Source of the DNA: Monodelphis domestica
Taxonomy: Eukaryota; Chordata; Mammalia; Didelphimorphia; Didelphidae
Direction: 5' to 3'
Length of the DNA stretch: 64,000 bases
Assembly (NCBI RefSeq): GCF_027887165.1
Contig: NC_077233.1
Location: forward strand, 185,075,887 to 185,139,886
The notes under the pieces were generated by a model. It was not told where the DNA came from and ran no database searches. It was given only the letters and a program-made list of their open reading frames with translations. The position numbers were made by a program, and so were the translations under genes. Numbering within the stretch: position 1 is the first letter of the stretch; each line of letters opens with the position of its first letter. Of this stretch, positions 11,765 through 22,900 are shown piece by piece.

Positions 11765-12430
11765 GTTCAACCACTCAAAAAGTATTTATTGAGTTTATTG
11801 AGTTCCCATTCACTTATTCATTTCAATTCCATTTAGTTCAATTCAATAATGATTTAACCACCTACTTCGCTGTTGGGCACTGGGGATACAAAGATGAAAA
11901 AGCAAGTTATGAGGTCATGACTATAGAACTGTGGTTTTTAAGTCCTACTCCTTCCTTTTATAGGTGAGAAAACTGAGCTTCAGAGACATAAGTGAATGAC
12001 CAGGGTCATACAGATAGTAAGTAGCAGAGGTAGGGTTTGATACCATGCTCTTTTATTCTTTATACTCTGTATCTTCTGCCCTTGAGCAGTTTAGTCCAGG
12101 AGGGCAGACATGCAGTGCATACACAAAGGTAAAACAAAGGGAGAATGTGATAAAGGCAAATGACCCAAAGTGCTCTTAAAAAAATTTTTTTCCAAGAAGA
12201 AAAGATCACCTTTTGCCAGGGGAAAAAAATCAGTAAAGGCATCAAGGAGAAGTTAACATTTAAAGGTTGGTCTTGAAGGATGAGCTGTATTTCTGTAGGA
12301 AATGAGGTAGAATCTTCTAGGCATGGGGAAATAGCCTGAGAAAATATCTAGAGGTGAGAGTGTATACCATGGGAGCAAATCATAGGAAAAGACAGAGATG
12401 CAGAATTGAAAGGGACTTTAGAGGTCATCT
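11765..12430. repeat. old LINE/MIR3-like remnants with an internal MIR
   Basis: 11765-11940 and 12080-12385 carry the recurrent 'agtatttattgagtt', 'ctgttgggcactggggatac' and 'cttctaggcatgggga' words. 11945-12070 is a reversed MIR ('tataggtgagaaaactgagc'). Confidence 0.45.
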
Positions 12431-12434
12431 AGAG

Positions 12435-12658
12435 CAGAGTTATCAAAACACAGGGCCAGTGGCTACATTGCTTCCTGCAGCATTCTCCAATGTGGCCTAA
12501 ATGAGAGTAAAATGAAAGAGGAGTGTTTGACAAAATAAATAAAAATATAATAAAGCACAGATCATATTGATATGTAGGTTTCTAAGTCAATTGTGAGCCA
12601 CCGGGAGCCTTACATATGGTTTAATGGCTCATGTTTCTGTTTGAGTTTGACACCACTG
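12435..12658. mobile_element. hAT-like nonautonomous DNA transposon
   Basis: The terminal repeats CAGAGTTATCAAAAC and GTTTGACACCACTG are imperfect inverted copies, with 'cagggccagtggctacattg' inside. The flanking 8 bases do not match, so the target duplication has decayed or the ends are slightly off. Confidence 0.55.
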
Positions 12659-12689
12659 CTCTGAATCAATTCTTTCATTTTATAATAAT

Positions 12690-12850
12690 AATTTCTAGAG
12701 AAACTACTATATAGGTACAACTACTACCTCATTTCATCCTCACAGCAGGTAAATGCTATTATTATTCCTATTTTACAGATGAGAAAATTGAGGCAAATAA
12801 GAGTTAAAGTGACTTGCTCAGGGTCACACAGCCAGGTAACTGAGACCCAC
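12690..12850 (-). repeat. MIR-family SINE
   Basis: Reversed core: 'ctattttacagatgagaaaa', 'gacttgctcagggtcacaca'. Confidence 0.7.
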
Positions 12851-12939
12851 AAAGGTAAACTGAGTTCCCCTGAGGAATGTATGTAGTTCAATGAAATCAA
12901 GTCTTCTTCCTTTTTTAGTCTCAGAGCTCTTTCCTTTCT

Positions 12940-13559
12940 ACCATTCTATCTCAGTATGTAGTCCAATTTGGCTAGGATGTTATAAGCACAAAGGATAGCA
13001 TGAGATAAGGTTAGAGAGGTAGGAAAGAATCAAATTGCAGAATGCCTTAACTTCCAGTCTAAGAGGTTTGTGATAGTAGGGAGCCACTGAAGCTTTTTGA
13101 GCATAGGAGTTTCTAGTGCATTAGGAATATTTATTTTGGCAGCAATATAAAAGATGCTTTGGAAAACAGGTGGTGACTGGACACAAGGCAGCAAAATAGG
13201 AGGCCAGTACAAGAGTATAAAGGAGAAGTGATGGGCCCAGACCTAGGTTAGGGAATACAAAAGTGAAGATATTGTTTCTGCCTTCAAAATTTTTTTACAA
13301 TTTAGATCATGTAACAGGACTAGCATATAGGTGAACCAAGAGGGAACAACGACAGGCAGTATATCATTAAGCCTTATCCTGTGGGGTGCATTTTATAAAG
13401 CAATATGTAATTCCATGGGAGAGAAATAAAATCAGTGAGTAATTAGGGAAAATTTCATCAGGGAGAAAGACTTGCGTTGGGTATTAAAGAAGAGGAGGAT
13501 TTGTTTAGGTAGAAGAGAACAGGTTAAAAGTTTTTTTGGGGAAAGGAGAATCATAAGGC
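12940..13559. repeat. old LINE remnants (CR1/L3-like)
   Basis: Same family words as 8745-9400 ('agtagggagccactgaagct', 'tattttggcagcaatataaa'). Confidence 0.4.
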
Positions 13560-13815
13560 TCACCTCAAGTGCCACTTCTTACAAAAGGCTTTTATTGATT
13601 CTTCCCCCAATAGCCAGTTATTAGAGTCCTTTTTCTGCTCCCTGTATTATCTGGTATTTACCATATATCTATTTTGAATTTACTTATTTGTGTACCTGTT
13701 GTTTCCCCTAAGTAACCTTAAATAGGCTATTTAAGGGCAAGGCTTTGTCTTCCACTTCCTAGCACAGTTCCTGGCACATAATAGGCATTTAATAAATGCT
13801 TGTTGAAAATGTTGG
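13560..13815 (+). mobile_element. L2 LINE 3' end
   Basis: Clear L2 order: 'ctcacctcaagtgccacttc', 'aaggctttgtcttccacttc', 'gcacagttcctggcacataa', 'aataaatgcttgttgaa'. Confidence 0.82.
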
Positions 13816-14240
13816 GAGTTGGGAATAAGCTTGTGGTGTTTGTGAGATAATAAGGATGTGGCTAGAAAAGAGAGTTCATGGCAGAGTTAAAAAGAGAGGA
13901 TGGAGTAAGAAGATGGTCAGAAGGAAGAGTCTACTCTAGGCTCTTGTGACACAAAATAGGAAGCTACTGAAAGTTTTTGACCAAAGAGCACACAATGAAA
14001 ACCATGTTTAAAGTATATTAGTAGGAGGCCAATGAGTAGCCAGAACTAGAGACAGGAGGTCCTAGGTTCAAATTTGGCCTGATACTTCATTGCTGTGTCA
14101 CTCTGGACAAATCACCTAACTCCCATTCTCTAGCCCTTGCTGCTCTTCTGCCTTGGAACCAATATGCAATATTGATTCTAAGAGGAAAAGTAAGATTTAA
14201 AAAATATGATAAAGGATATTAACCTGCCTAATGGCTTTAT
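13816..14240 (+). repeat. old LINE remnant with an embedded diverged SINE
   Basis: 14045-14205 is a plus-strand tRNA-derived SINE ('gagacaggaggtcctaggtt', 'ctgccttggaaccaatatgc') inside the old LINE-like sequence ('aggaagctactgaaagtttt'). Confidence 0.6.
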
Positions 14241-14629
14241 TAACAGGTACAAAAATCAAACCTAGGCGAGAATATGAATTGCAGTAGCAACCTTTGTCCT
14301 TTTTTCCATACAAAATTAAAAAAAAGGAAAACTATCTGGCAATGCCATCTCAACACTTCTACCTCAAGATGCTCCAAATCTGTCTTTTTGAAAAATATGA
14401 AATACTTCCTGTACCCACATATCTTTTCTTAAAAAATATATATATCCATACATCATATCTTGCCTTTTGGATCTTATCCTGCCTATCTCATCTCTACTAC
14501 AAACAGGAAAAAAAAAATCGAAAGCAACTAACATTTCTGAACTCAAGTGCCATCAATTTTGTATCTATATCTGTAGACAGCTATTCACTTGATCCTGAAA
14601 GAATGAGCATTTGACTGTGTATATAAATC
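14241..14629. other. unique AT-rich sequence
   Basis: Nothing recognised. The 106-codon frame (14294-14614) is low-complexity and has no similarity I know. Confidence 0.3.
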
Positions 14630-14870
14630 AGCTAGATAGTGTACTAGATAGAATCCTGGCCCTAGAGTCAGAAAGACTCATCCTCCTCATTTCAAATGTG
14701 GCCTCAAACTGGTGGTGTGACTCTGGGCAAGTCACTTAAGCCTACTCCTGTCAGTTCCCTCATCTGTAAAATGAGCTGGAGAAGGAAATGGCAAACCTCT
14801 CCAGTATCATTGCCAAGAAAACCCCAAATGGGGTCATGAAGAGTTAGACGAAACAGAAAAACAAAGACAT
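14630..14870 (+). repeat. MAR1-type SINE
   Basis: Head 'agctagatagtgtactagat', core 'ctctgggcaagtcacttaag', 3' end 'aagaaaaccccaaatggggt' and 'agttagacgaaacagaaaaa'. Confidence 0.85.
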
Positions 14871-14877
14871 AAATCTA

Positions 14878-15240
14878 CCAGTAGTTATTAGATACCTACT
14901 ATGTACTATGTAATGTATTAGGTTCTGTGATACAAATAAAAATGAGGTGGTTCTTACCCTCTAAGATCATAAAATCTACTGGAGGGGGAGGAGGTGGTAG
15001 CAGCAGCATCAAGAAAAGAAGTATATATAAATACACACACACATATATATATATATATAGTATATAAAAATAAAACAAAGAGATTGAAGGGAAAAACTAA
15101 TAGTAATGGGAATCAGAAAAGCCCTCTTGAAGAAGGTAGTACTTGAGCTTACAGGAGATAGGGGTTCCAAGAATTAGAGATGAGAAAGGTGAATACTAGG
15201 CATGGGATTGGAGTTATGTCTGAGGAACATGAAATGTCCA
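14878..15240. repeat. old LINE/MIR3-like remnant
   Basis: 'agatacctactatgtactat' and 'agaagccctcttgaagaa'-type words of the recurrent old family, with an AT/CA microsatellite at 15031-15060. Confidence 0.4.
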
Positions 15241-15291
15241 CTTTGGTTAGGGCAAACTTTTTGGCTTCAGGACACTTAAAAATTGAGGACT

Positions 15292-15489
15292 GGGGGCAGC
15301 TGGGTGGCTCAGTGGATGGAGAGCCAGGCCTAGAGATGGGAGGTCCTAGGTTCAAATCTGACCTCAGACACTCCCCAGCTGTGTGACCCTGGGCAAGTTA
15401 CTTGACCCCCATTGCATAGCCCTTACCACTCTTCTGCCTTGGAGCCAATACACAGTATTGACTCCAAGATGGAAGGTACGGGTTTAAAA
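15292..15489 (+). repeat. marsupial tRNA-derived SINE nested in the hAT
   Basis: Complete copy flanked by a perfect 14-base duplication AAAAATTGAGGACT (15278-15291 and 15490-15503). Confidence 0.93.
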
Positions 15490-15598
15490 AAAAATTGAGG
15501 ACTATCTTCTCCAAAGAACTTTTATTTATGTGAATTATATCTATTTATGTTTATCATAACAGAAATTAAAGTATATTTTTATTATGAAAATAGTTTTG

Positions 15599-15780
15599 GG
15601 GGCCACTAGGTGAAATAGTCAATAGAATGCCTGCCCTGGAGTCTGGAGGATCTGGGTTCAAAGCTGATCTCAGACATTTCCTAGTTATGAGATCCTGGGT
15701 AAATCACTTAACCCCAATTGACTAGTGCTTGTCTTTCTGTCTTGGAGTTGTTGTTAAAACAGTAATGGTTAAAAAAAGAA
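15599..15780 (+). repeat. second tRNA-derived SINE nested in the hAT
   Basis: A more diverged copy (GGGGCCACTAGGTGAAATAG ... GTTAAAAAAAGAA) flanked by a perfect 13-base duplication GAAAATAGTTTTG (15586-15598 and 15781-15793). Confidence 0.88.
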
Positions 15781-16034
15781 GAAAATAGTTTTGACTTTGT
15801 AGATCCCCTGAAAGGATCTGGGGTTCCCAGATCACATTTTAAGAACTGCTGAGCTAGAGTGTAGAGTACATGAGGGAAAGTAAAGTATAGTTAGCCTGAA
15901 CCTTAGTGTTTCTGCATTCAGGACTTTCTCTTGTCTCTTAAGCCCCCATCTTTACTAGATAACAATTTTTACTTTACTAGGTAACAAAACAGAAGACTGC
16001 CAATGTAAAAACACTATAAAATTTTTTTAATAAA

Positions 16035-16258
16035 AGCAATATGTGTAATGGATAGTGAAATGGACTTGGAGTCAAGATGGTTTCAATTCTGTTTTGAACA
16101 CTTTATGGTTATAAATCACTTAACCTTTTTCCAACTCCATTTTTTCTTCCATAAAATGGGGATACTAACAGTATCTAACTCAGAGTGGTGAGGCACAAAT
16201 GAGACTTTTTAAAGCACTTCACAAAATTTAAGGGACCATATAAATATCAACAATTATT
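16035..16258 (+). repeat. MIR/THER1-type SINE
   Basis: 'aatggatagtgaaatggact', 'cataaaatggggatactaac', 'gtgaggcacaaatgag'. Confidence 0.6.
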
Positions 16259-16982
16259 ATCAAAGTTTGACAATCTGAGTTAAAATAGTTAATATAGGAA
16301 AGAGAATTCCTGGTACTCCTAAAGAAATTTGGAAATTTTGTAAAAAATTGAGATTATTGGAGCTGCTGCAATCTGTCTGAGTTTTAAAAATGTGAGTGAC
16401 ACTGGGTGTGAGAGGACAACTGTGTTAGTTGGTAGATTATATGAACAATGGACTTCAAAGTTACAAAATCTCCTACTGCCATTCACTGTAAAATACTCAG
16501 TAAATGCAACCTCTGTAGCCCATAACCTACATCTACCATTGAGGAACCTTTTTTCTTTTGTTACATTGAAGAGGGTAAAAAAGGGTCATGAACTACTGTG
16601 AATTTATGAAGTGCTATCAATGGATTATAATCATCTGAAAGGCTTTGGAAATGGCTCTTTACTGGGCATAGTATCTGTTGACTGGAACTTTGACAACATA
16701 GAACTTTGGGTAGAGTTGGAAGAGAATTTGGAAATCGTCTAGTCTAAACTCTCCATTTTACAGAGATTGAAAGAAATTGCCCAAGATCCCACAGATGGTT
16801 AACAGCAGTGCCAAGACCAGAATCTAGGTTTCCATTCATATTTTTTATCTTTTGGAGGGACAGAATAATAGGTTCCATGAATTTACAAATAATTGTTGTA
16901 AGTAATTCTTATTATAATTTGCATTATATGCTTGAGTAAATTCATTTAATTTGATTGAATTAATCACTTTAAAAAAGGAGAT
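16259..16982. other. mostly unique, one reversed MIR fragment
   Basis: 16690-16850 carries 'ctccattttacagagattga' and 'gcccaagatcccacag' (MIR-like, minus). The rest is unrecognised. Confidence 0.4.
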
Positions 16983-17187
16983 TTTTTTTAACCCTTACCT
17001 TCCATCTTGGAGTCAATACTGTGTATTGGAGTCAATACTGTGTATTGGCTCCAAGGCAGAAGAGTGGTAAGGGCTAGGCAATGTGAGTTAAGTGACTTGC
17101 CCAGGGTCACACAGCTGGGAAGTGTCTGAGGCTAGATTTGAACCTAGGTCTGGCTCTCAATCCACTGAGCTACCCAGCTGCCCCCTA
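16983..17187 (-). repeat. marsupial SINE with an internal tandem duplication
   Basis: A reversed complete SINE in which GGAGTCAATACTGTGTATT occurs twice in tandem (about 17009-17046), a 19-base internal duplication of the 3' part. Confidence 0.88.
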
Positions 17188-18216
17188 AAAAAGAGATCTT
17201 GTAGTACAAAGAGTCTGGATGAGAGGGGACAGAAGACTTTTGGCTTGAGACTGAGTACTTACTAGATATAAAAACTTGGGTAAGTCTCTTGACTCTTGTG
17301 AGTTTCAGTTTTCTGATTTACCACATAAAGATAACAATATTTAGCCTAACTAGTTCAAAGGGGCAAAAAATCAACTCATTTTAAGAAGCTGTTTTTAAAA
17401 ATCAGGCATCTACTAGGTGCCACAAGGTCTTTGTCCTCAAAGAATTTACATTTTACTGAAGAGAAATAAAATGCATGCCCAGGGGGGCACACACATATCT
17501 ATGGCCCACCCAAAACTAAGTCTCCTGACTTCCAATCTGGTGCTCTTTCCATTAAAGCATCTCCTTAAATAAAGCCTAATGCAGAGTGAGCACAATGTTG
17601 GCCTATGTTCCCTTGTGGATAAGCCATTTCCTGAACCTTGGCCTCAGTTTCTACCTCTGCAAAATCAAGGTACTGGCCCACAAGGTCTTTTCCAGTTAAC
17701 CTTCTGATTCCTTCACTTAAGAGATTACACCTTGTCAGGAACTTCGTCTGTCTACTTTAAGTTATTACCCAGTGACTAACTAGTTGCTTTTTAACACCCA
17801 GAGCATTGGTGATTTAGAGCTGTGAGTTTATTTTATTTTTGGAGGGAAGGGAGGGAGGATCATTGGACCTGTGTTCAAAACATTTATATGGGGAACCACC
17901 CAGAAGTGTGTTTGGGGTATAACTGGTGCCAGCATTGTGGCTTTGACATCTGCCTAGCATAAATTCTCTCCTCTCCAAAAGAAGCTGTTGGGGCATGTTT
18001 GAGACAGGACAATGAGTTCTGACTCATACTCTGACCTGAACAGTCACTCTTGCCGTGCCCCCTCCTCCCTCATTTGTCCCTAATAAGAACTTTATTATAA
18101 ATTCCTTCCCAGAATTTCAGCTCTGAGAATCTCATGTCAGCTAGATAGGAGCTTCCTAATATTTTTGTCAGACTCGCCATTGGAGAATTTTACCTTTAGC
18201 TTAAACATGTAGGCAT

Positions 18217-18217
<1 letters not shown>
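17188..18217. other. mostly unique, old MIR fragment
   Basis: 17560-17710 has a MIR-like stretch ('cttggcctcagtttctacct'). Otherwise unrecognised. Confidence 0.35.

Positions 18218-18262
<45 letters not shown>
18218..18262 (+). repeat. (CA)n microsatellite
   Basis: Uninterrupted CA dinucleotides of about 45 bases at the edge of the repeat-poor block. Confidence 0.9.
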
Positions 18263-18264
<2 letters not shown>

Positions 18265-19848
18265 CACTCTGGAATCCTTCAGACAAGATATCAGCATGGA
18301 ACCAGCTGTCAAGACAGATCAACTTGACAGCCCCAGAAACCTGTGGAATAGTCTTTAAAACATTGCGCTGCTCTTTTAAAAAAAGAAAAACAAAACCCGG
18401 TGGCCAAAAAAATTAGAACACTACCGTCCCCACCCCACAGCGATTTGTGTTATTTTGAGGAAATCGGAGAGAACTTTTGGAGCCTGCTGTGAAGAGCCCT
18501 CAGCTATGGCCTGGGGATACCTCTTCCTTCCCCCTCCCTGGTTGGGTCAGCGGCAGCTTCAACCCTCCCGACCAATGCCCACTTTGGCTTGGATTAGCCG
18601 CACAAAGTTGAAGCGCCCCGACTTGGGAGCTTTTGAGGGCTGTATTAAAAACTGGGAAAACTCCCGCAGACTCCAGCTGGCAACTGTCTCTGGAGCCTCT
18701 CGGAGGGAGAGCAGCTTTTCCGGGCCCTCCTCCCCCCAGCGGGCGAGCTCACCCCCATGACACAGCAGAAAGTGAAACCAGTCGGCTACAGTGGCCCCAG
18801 TGGAAGCCGCTGCTTCCGAGGGAGCCGCACAGCACGCTATTCCACTGGAAACCCACAGATGTTGGTGGGCTGCTGAGGTTTCCCTGGGGAGCCCGAATTC
18901 CAGCCCAGGACCCAGGCGGCCTGTTGTAAGAGCTAACCCCAAATGAGATCCAACCACACAGACAACTCTGGTTCCACTCCCTCTCCTTGGTCAGAGTTGG
19001 GGACAGTAAGCCCCAAAGCAGCTGTCCAGGACCTTCAAACCTGCCAGGTGCTAGGTCTCCTAGGGCTGGGATTAAAGGACTTGAGAGTGTGAACTTCTAA
19101 GGAAGATGGGCATCTGGGAAGTAGAATGGCAGGGAGAAGGAGAGAAAAACTTTCTGGATCTCTTCTTTTACACCTGCCATCTTCTCACTGGTGCTGGTAA
19201 GCAAGTAAGGGCATGGGGTAGGAAGGTGGGGTGTAGATGTTTCCCTGGGGCTTGGGATAGCCCTGGACATATTGAGCAATCCTGTTCACAGGGAAAGTTA
19301 TTCTATAAGTGATCACAGCTTTAGATCAACGAGTCTGAACAGCAAAGAGAAGGGAATGAGAAATTCGATGCAGAGAAATCAGTGAGACATATTCGCTAAA
19401 GGTTAGCTTCACAGAAGCATCGAGCAATTTTAAAAGTGAAATTAGGCTTGTCAAACAGGTAACACTTGTTTCTCCCCACTCCCACACAAACACCCCTACC
19501 CCAAAGCAAATTCTGACAGTGATTGACAGTTGGTTGCATTTTTCAAGTATGACTTCAGTGTTTTTTGGGGGGGAGGGGATGCATGGTCCCTCAGCTTGAA
19601 ACCACTGTTTAACAACAGGTGGTTGTCAGTTTTATAATACAGTCTAATTATAAGACATGAAATGAGATGGGAAGAGGAGAGAGAGACAGAGAGATAGAGA
19701 CAGACAGACAGACACACAGAGACAGAGAGAGAGATTCATTTTAAAATTAAGATTAGAAAGTTTGGGGGGATTTCAAAAAAGTAAAGTCATCACTTAAAAT
19801 TATATCTTCCCAGTAGCTTGAACCATGCCCAGAGACACAGATGAATAC
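18263..19848. other. unique GC-richer block downstream of mir-365a
   Basis: No interspersed repeat is recognised. The part from about 18440 to 18950 is GC-richer with scattered CpGs and has frames open on both strands (about 100-130 codons), which resemble no known protein. It could hold a terminal exon of the host transcript or an enhancer. A purine-rich GA/GACA tract lies at 19675-19735. Confidence 0.4.
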
Positions 19849-19935
19849 TGCAAGAGCAATAAGGATTTTTAGGGGCATTATGATAGTGTAATGGAAACAC
19901 ATCTGCCCCCAAAAGTCCCTCATTTTCCCTGCGGT
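19849..19935 (-). ncRNA. MIR365A: microRNA precursor mir-365a (mir-365-1)
   Basis: Seen: read on the minus strand, these 87 bases match the human mir-365a hairpin as I remember it at every position but one, a C-to-A change in the terminal loop. The 3p arm (19859-19880) reads TAATGCCCCTAAAAATCCTT plus AT, the canonical miR-365-3p with seed AAUGCCC. The 5p arm (19898-19920) begins AGGGACTTTTGGGGGCAG. The two arms pair into a long stem. Known: miR-365 is made from a primary transcript shared with miR-193 by Drosha and Dicer cleavage, and has reported roles in skeletal, fat and muscle biology. Context: mir-193b lies 5.8 kb upstream on the same strand, as in other mammals. I choose the 365a paralogue rather than 365b because the partner is mir-193b. 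Confidence 0.97.
19859..19880 (-). ncRNA. mature miR-365-3p
   Basis: The 22 bases are the reverse complement of the known vertebrate miR-365-3p, with no change in the seed or the 3' part. This is normally the dominant arm. Confidence 0.95.
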
Positions 19936-22900
19936 AATGAGCCAGGCAGGAAGTGGTAAACGTTGGAACATCTAGAGCAAAAACTAAAAGGGAGAAAAAA
20001 TGTAAAGTTAGAAACAAACATTTTTAAAGCAACAGTTGAAATGTTCATCACAAATAATATAACATTACATATATATGTACATATATGTATATATACATAT
20101 GCGCTTCTCTCTTTCTCCAGTGAAATGATCTATCTGAATCACTTTCTAATGGCCATACATATCAAAGTGGATAGTTGAGACATTCAGTTATCATTTATAT
20201 CTGTCCCCATAAAGAACTTTGAAAATCAAGTATACAGAATGCCAGCATGGTTAAAAGAAGCATCACAATTCTTTTGAAATCAAATAAAAAATATAAGTAG
20301 TCCTTGGTTATTTCATAGACAAGCTAACCATCTCACTTGGCAGTTGATCCACAAATAGTCTTTTTGGAATGTGGAAAAGTCAAGGTATAAATAAATGTGG
20401 ATGAAAATGTCCTAAGCCTTTGGCTCATTTTCCATTCTCAAATATTATATGAAGCCTATGTGGTGTAGGCAAAGGTGGGGACCCTGGATTAGTTAGAGCT
20501 TCAGAAGTAGGAAAAGACGGGATCAATGATCCAGGATGATACCCCCCCCCCTTTCTAGTTCTGTCCTTGATTTATAGGGTAACTGGAGAATAACTTTTCT
20601 ACATCTCAGTTTCCGAAATGGACCCTGGTGACTTGAAATGAGCAAGCTTTTGCCTTTAAGTGAAAGACACTGAGAGGGAAGTTAATGCCTTCTGGTCAAT
20701 AGTGCTTCATTTAGGACACTGGCTGCCACATGAACTAACCAGAATCCTGGTGACTGGAGTTAACACTCCTCCCAAAGGGATCAATGCCCAAAGAGACACT
20801 TGCTTATTTAGCAGGCTGTGGCTCATATCTCACCAGGTCATCATAGTGAGTTACTGAAAAAGCATTCATGAAATCTGTGAATGGAGGGTTCCTTATCATA
20901 ATGAAAAATTTGAAAATCAAGTAAAATGTCACAACACAGAATTTACTAGAGAGAAAAACCTTTTTTGGCTCTTTCATATACATCAGATGGCATCAACCCA
21001 CTGCAGCTGTGGTAGTCAATCACTGCTCTATAAAAACAGTATTTTTAGTCTAAGACCAATTCAGGCCATTCCTGACAGGGAATACTGCTAATTTATCATT
21101 CCAATTAGAGAAAGAGCACCGAACGTTATGGGAAGAGCATTTTACTCTTACCTACTTTTTTACTTTTTTACTTTACTTTACCTAAGTGAGGGGGACTGGC
21201 CCAGCTTTATAACATCTATTAGCTATGGGTCACTTCACCTCCAAGTTTTTTCATACTTAAAGTGGGCCCAATAACACCTAGACTACCTTGCTCAGAGTTG
21301 TTGAGACAAACATGATCTTGAAAACTTCAAAAGCAATTCTCTAAGACCACACATTGCAGAGAAGGTGCCCATCTGCATTGTTGAAGGAATTTCCTGACCT
21401 AGAGTTCCCAATATCAAACAAAATCCCAGAACTAGTGGGTGGAAATATGTGTGTGCATGTATAATATATATATGTAAAATTATATTTGGTGGTCTTTCAG
21501 TCTCTTCTCTGAAACCATGTAAAGTAGTATATGAAAAATCTTCTTATTTAACTGTGGGACCACTAAAAAAGACCACCATTCAAAGAACCAAAAACTAAAT
21601 ATAGTATGGTATATGGTGTCCAGCATGTACTTTTTAATCCTATTTTAAGACACAATAAGAGACTCTTGAGAGGTTTAGGACCCATGAGGCTCTTCATTAG
21701 CCGGGGGTAGGGAAGAGTCTAGTTAGCAGAGTCCCAAATGTTTGGCCAGCTTCAAAGTTAAAGGAGAGCTAGTTTAAATTGCCCCAGTAAACACTAACAG
21801 GGAACTAATAGTGCCCAAGTACACAAGCAGGTCGGCTTTCTCCTCAGAATCTCATTCTCAACCAGTTAAGCCTGAACTACCCTGCCAACATCCCTTTGTC
21901 TCCTGCTTCCCCATCCTCAGCTCAGATGTGATGACACATTTGCTGTTCAAATCCCTTTTCTCCCTAGTGTTTCCCCTCCCCCCCCCCCCCCCCCCCCCAG
22001 TCAACTCTTGTAATCTACAGGCCAAAGTTTGGCCAACTGACGTTCAACGCTGATAAACAGAAATGGATTGGGATGGATTTGAACTTTCATGGATTTGAAC
22101 TTTCAATGATGACTAAGCACACAGTAGCTTAGATTTATAAACTGCATTGCTGGCAAAGTGCCATCCCTTCCTTCACTGACCCTTCCCCTGTCCCCAAATT
22201 TAATTACTGCAACACTGTTAGTAGAAAGCCAAAAAAGGTTCCTGTTCTGCTCTCCACAGTGAACATATCCCTTGGTTTGTCACTCAGAGCACATGAGGGC
22301 AAAGACACAGGTTTTCTACCAAATCTTTTAGTGCCAATTTTGAGCTCACTAGGGAATAGATTTGTTTCAAGCTGAGTTAACATCCTTTTTTTTTCTTTTT
22401 CGTAAAGATTTTTTGGTACTCAGCATTAGGAAAGTGTGATTCCATGTGAACCTGGATAATCAAGCCAGGGAAAAGATAGTGTAAAATGGCATGAGACTTG
22501 TAGTCCTCAAAGGCTTTGCTGCAGTCCTGGGGCCATCCCCTGTGGACCCAAGTAGCTCCTCTCAGCCAGCAATTGCTCTGAGACAGCTCAAAGACGAAAG
22601 AAAATTGATCCTAGTATTTCAGTTGAGTGTTTGACTTCTGTTCATCAGCCTGTCTCGCTCCTACCTCCCCAAGTAGTCAATGGAACTGTGAACAGTACAC
22701 ATGGGTAATCATATAGACCAAAACGTGACCTTTGTACCTCAGTTGTCAGAAGTGGAGAATCTCTAGGTGGTGGTACCAGCTGCTCTAACATTATTCTACA
22801 TATAGCGTTTCACATAGGGCTAATTTTCTGGACTGCTCAATTTGAGGTCAAGTGTGTATGTTAGAAAATACAGTAAGATAGAGCTGGGTAATCACCCACT

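Larger units (their letters stand above)
15245..15850 (+). mobile_element. old hAT-Charlie/MER5-like transposon split by two SINEs
   Basis: With the two SINEs removed, the residue reads 'caaactttttggcttcagga', 'aaaattgaggact', 'aacttttatttatgtgaatt', 'ttatgaaaatagttttgact', 'agatcccctgaaagg' and 'cacattttaagaactgctg'. I know this order from a mammal-wide hAT family whose termini are 'cagtggttctcaaact'. It must predate both SINE insertions. Confidence 0.7.

Noticed and set aside
12427-12666. 8-bp target duplication for the hAT-like element at 12435
   Set aside because: The flanking 8-mers differ, so a duplication cannot be claimed; the call rests on terminal inverted similarity only.
18455-18957. 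Possible coding exon in the GC-richer block near mir-365a
   Set aside because: Frames are open on both strands, have no recognisable domain and lack a convincing splice pair. I leave it as unassigned noncoding sequence.
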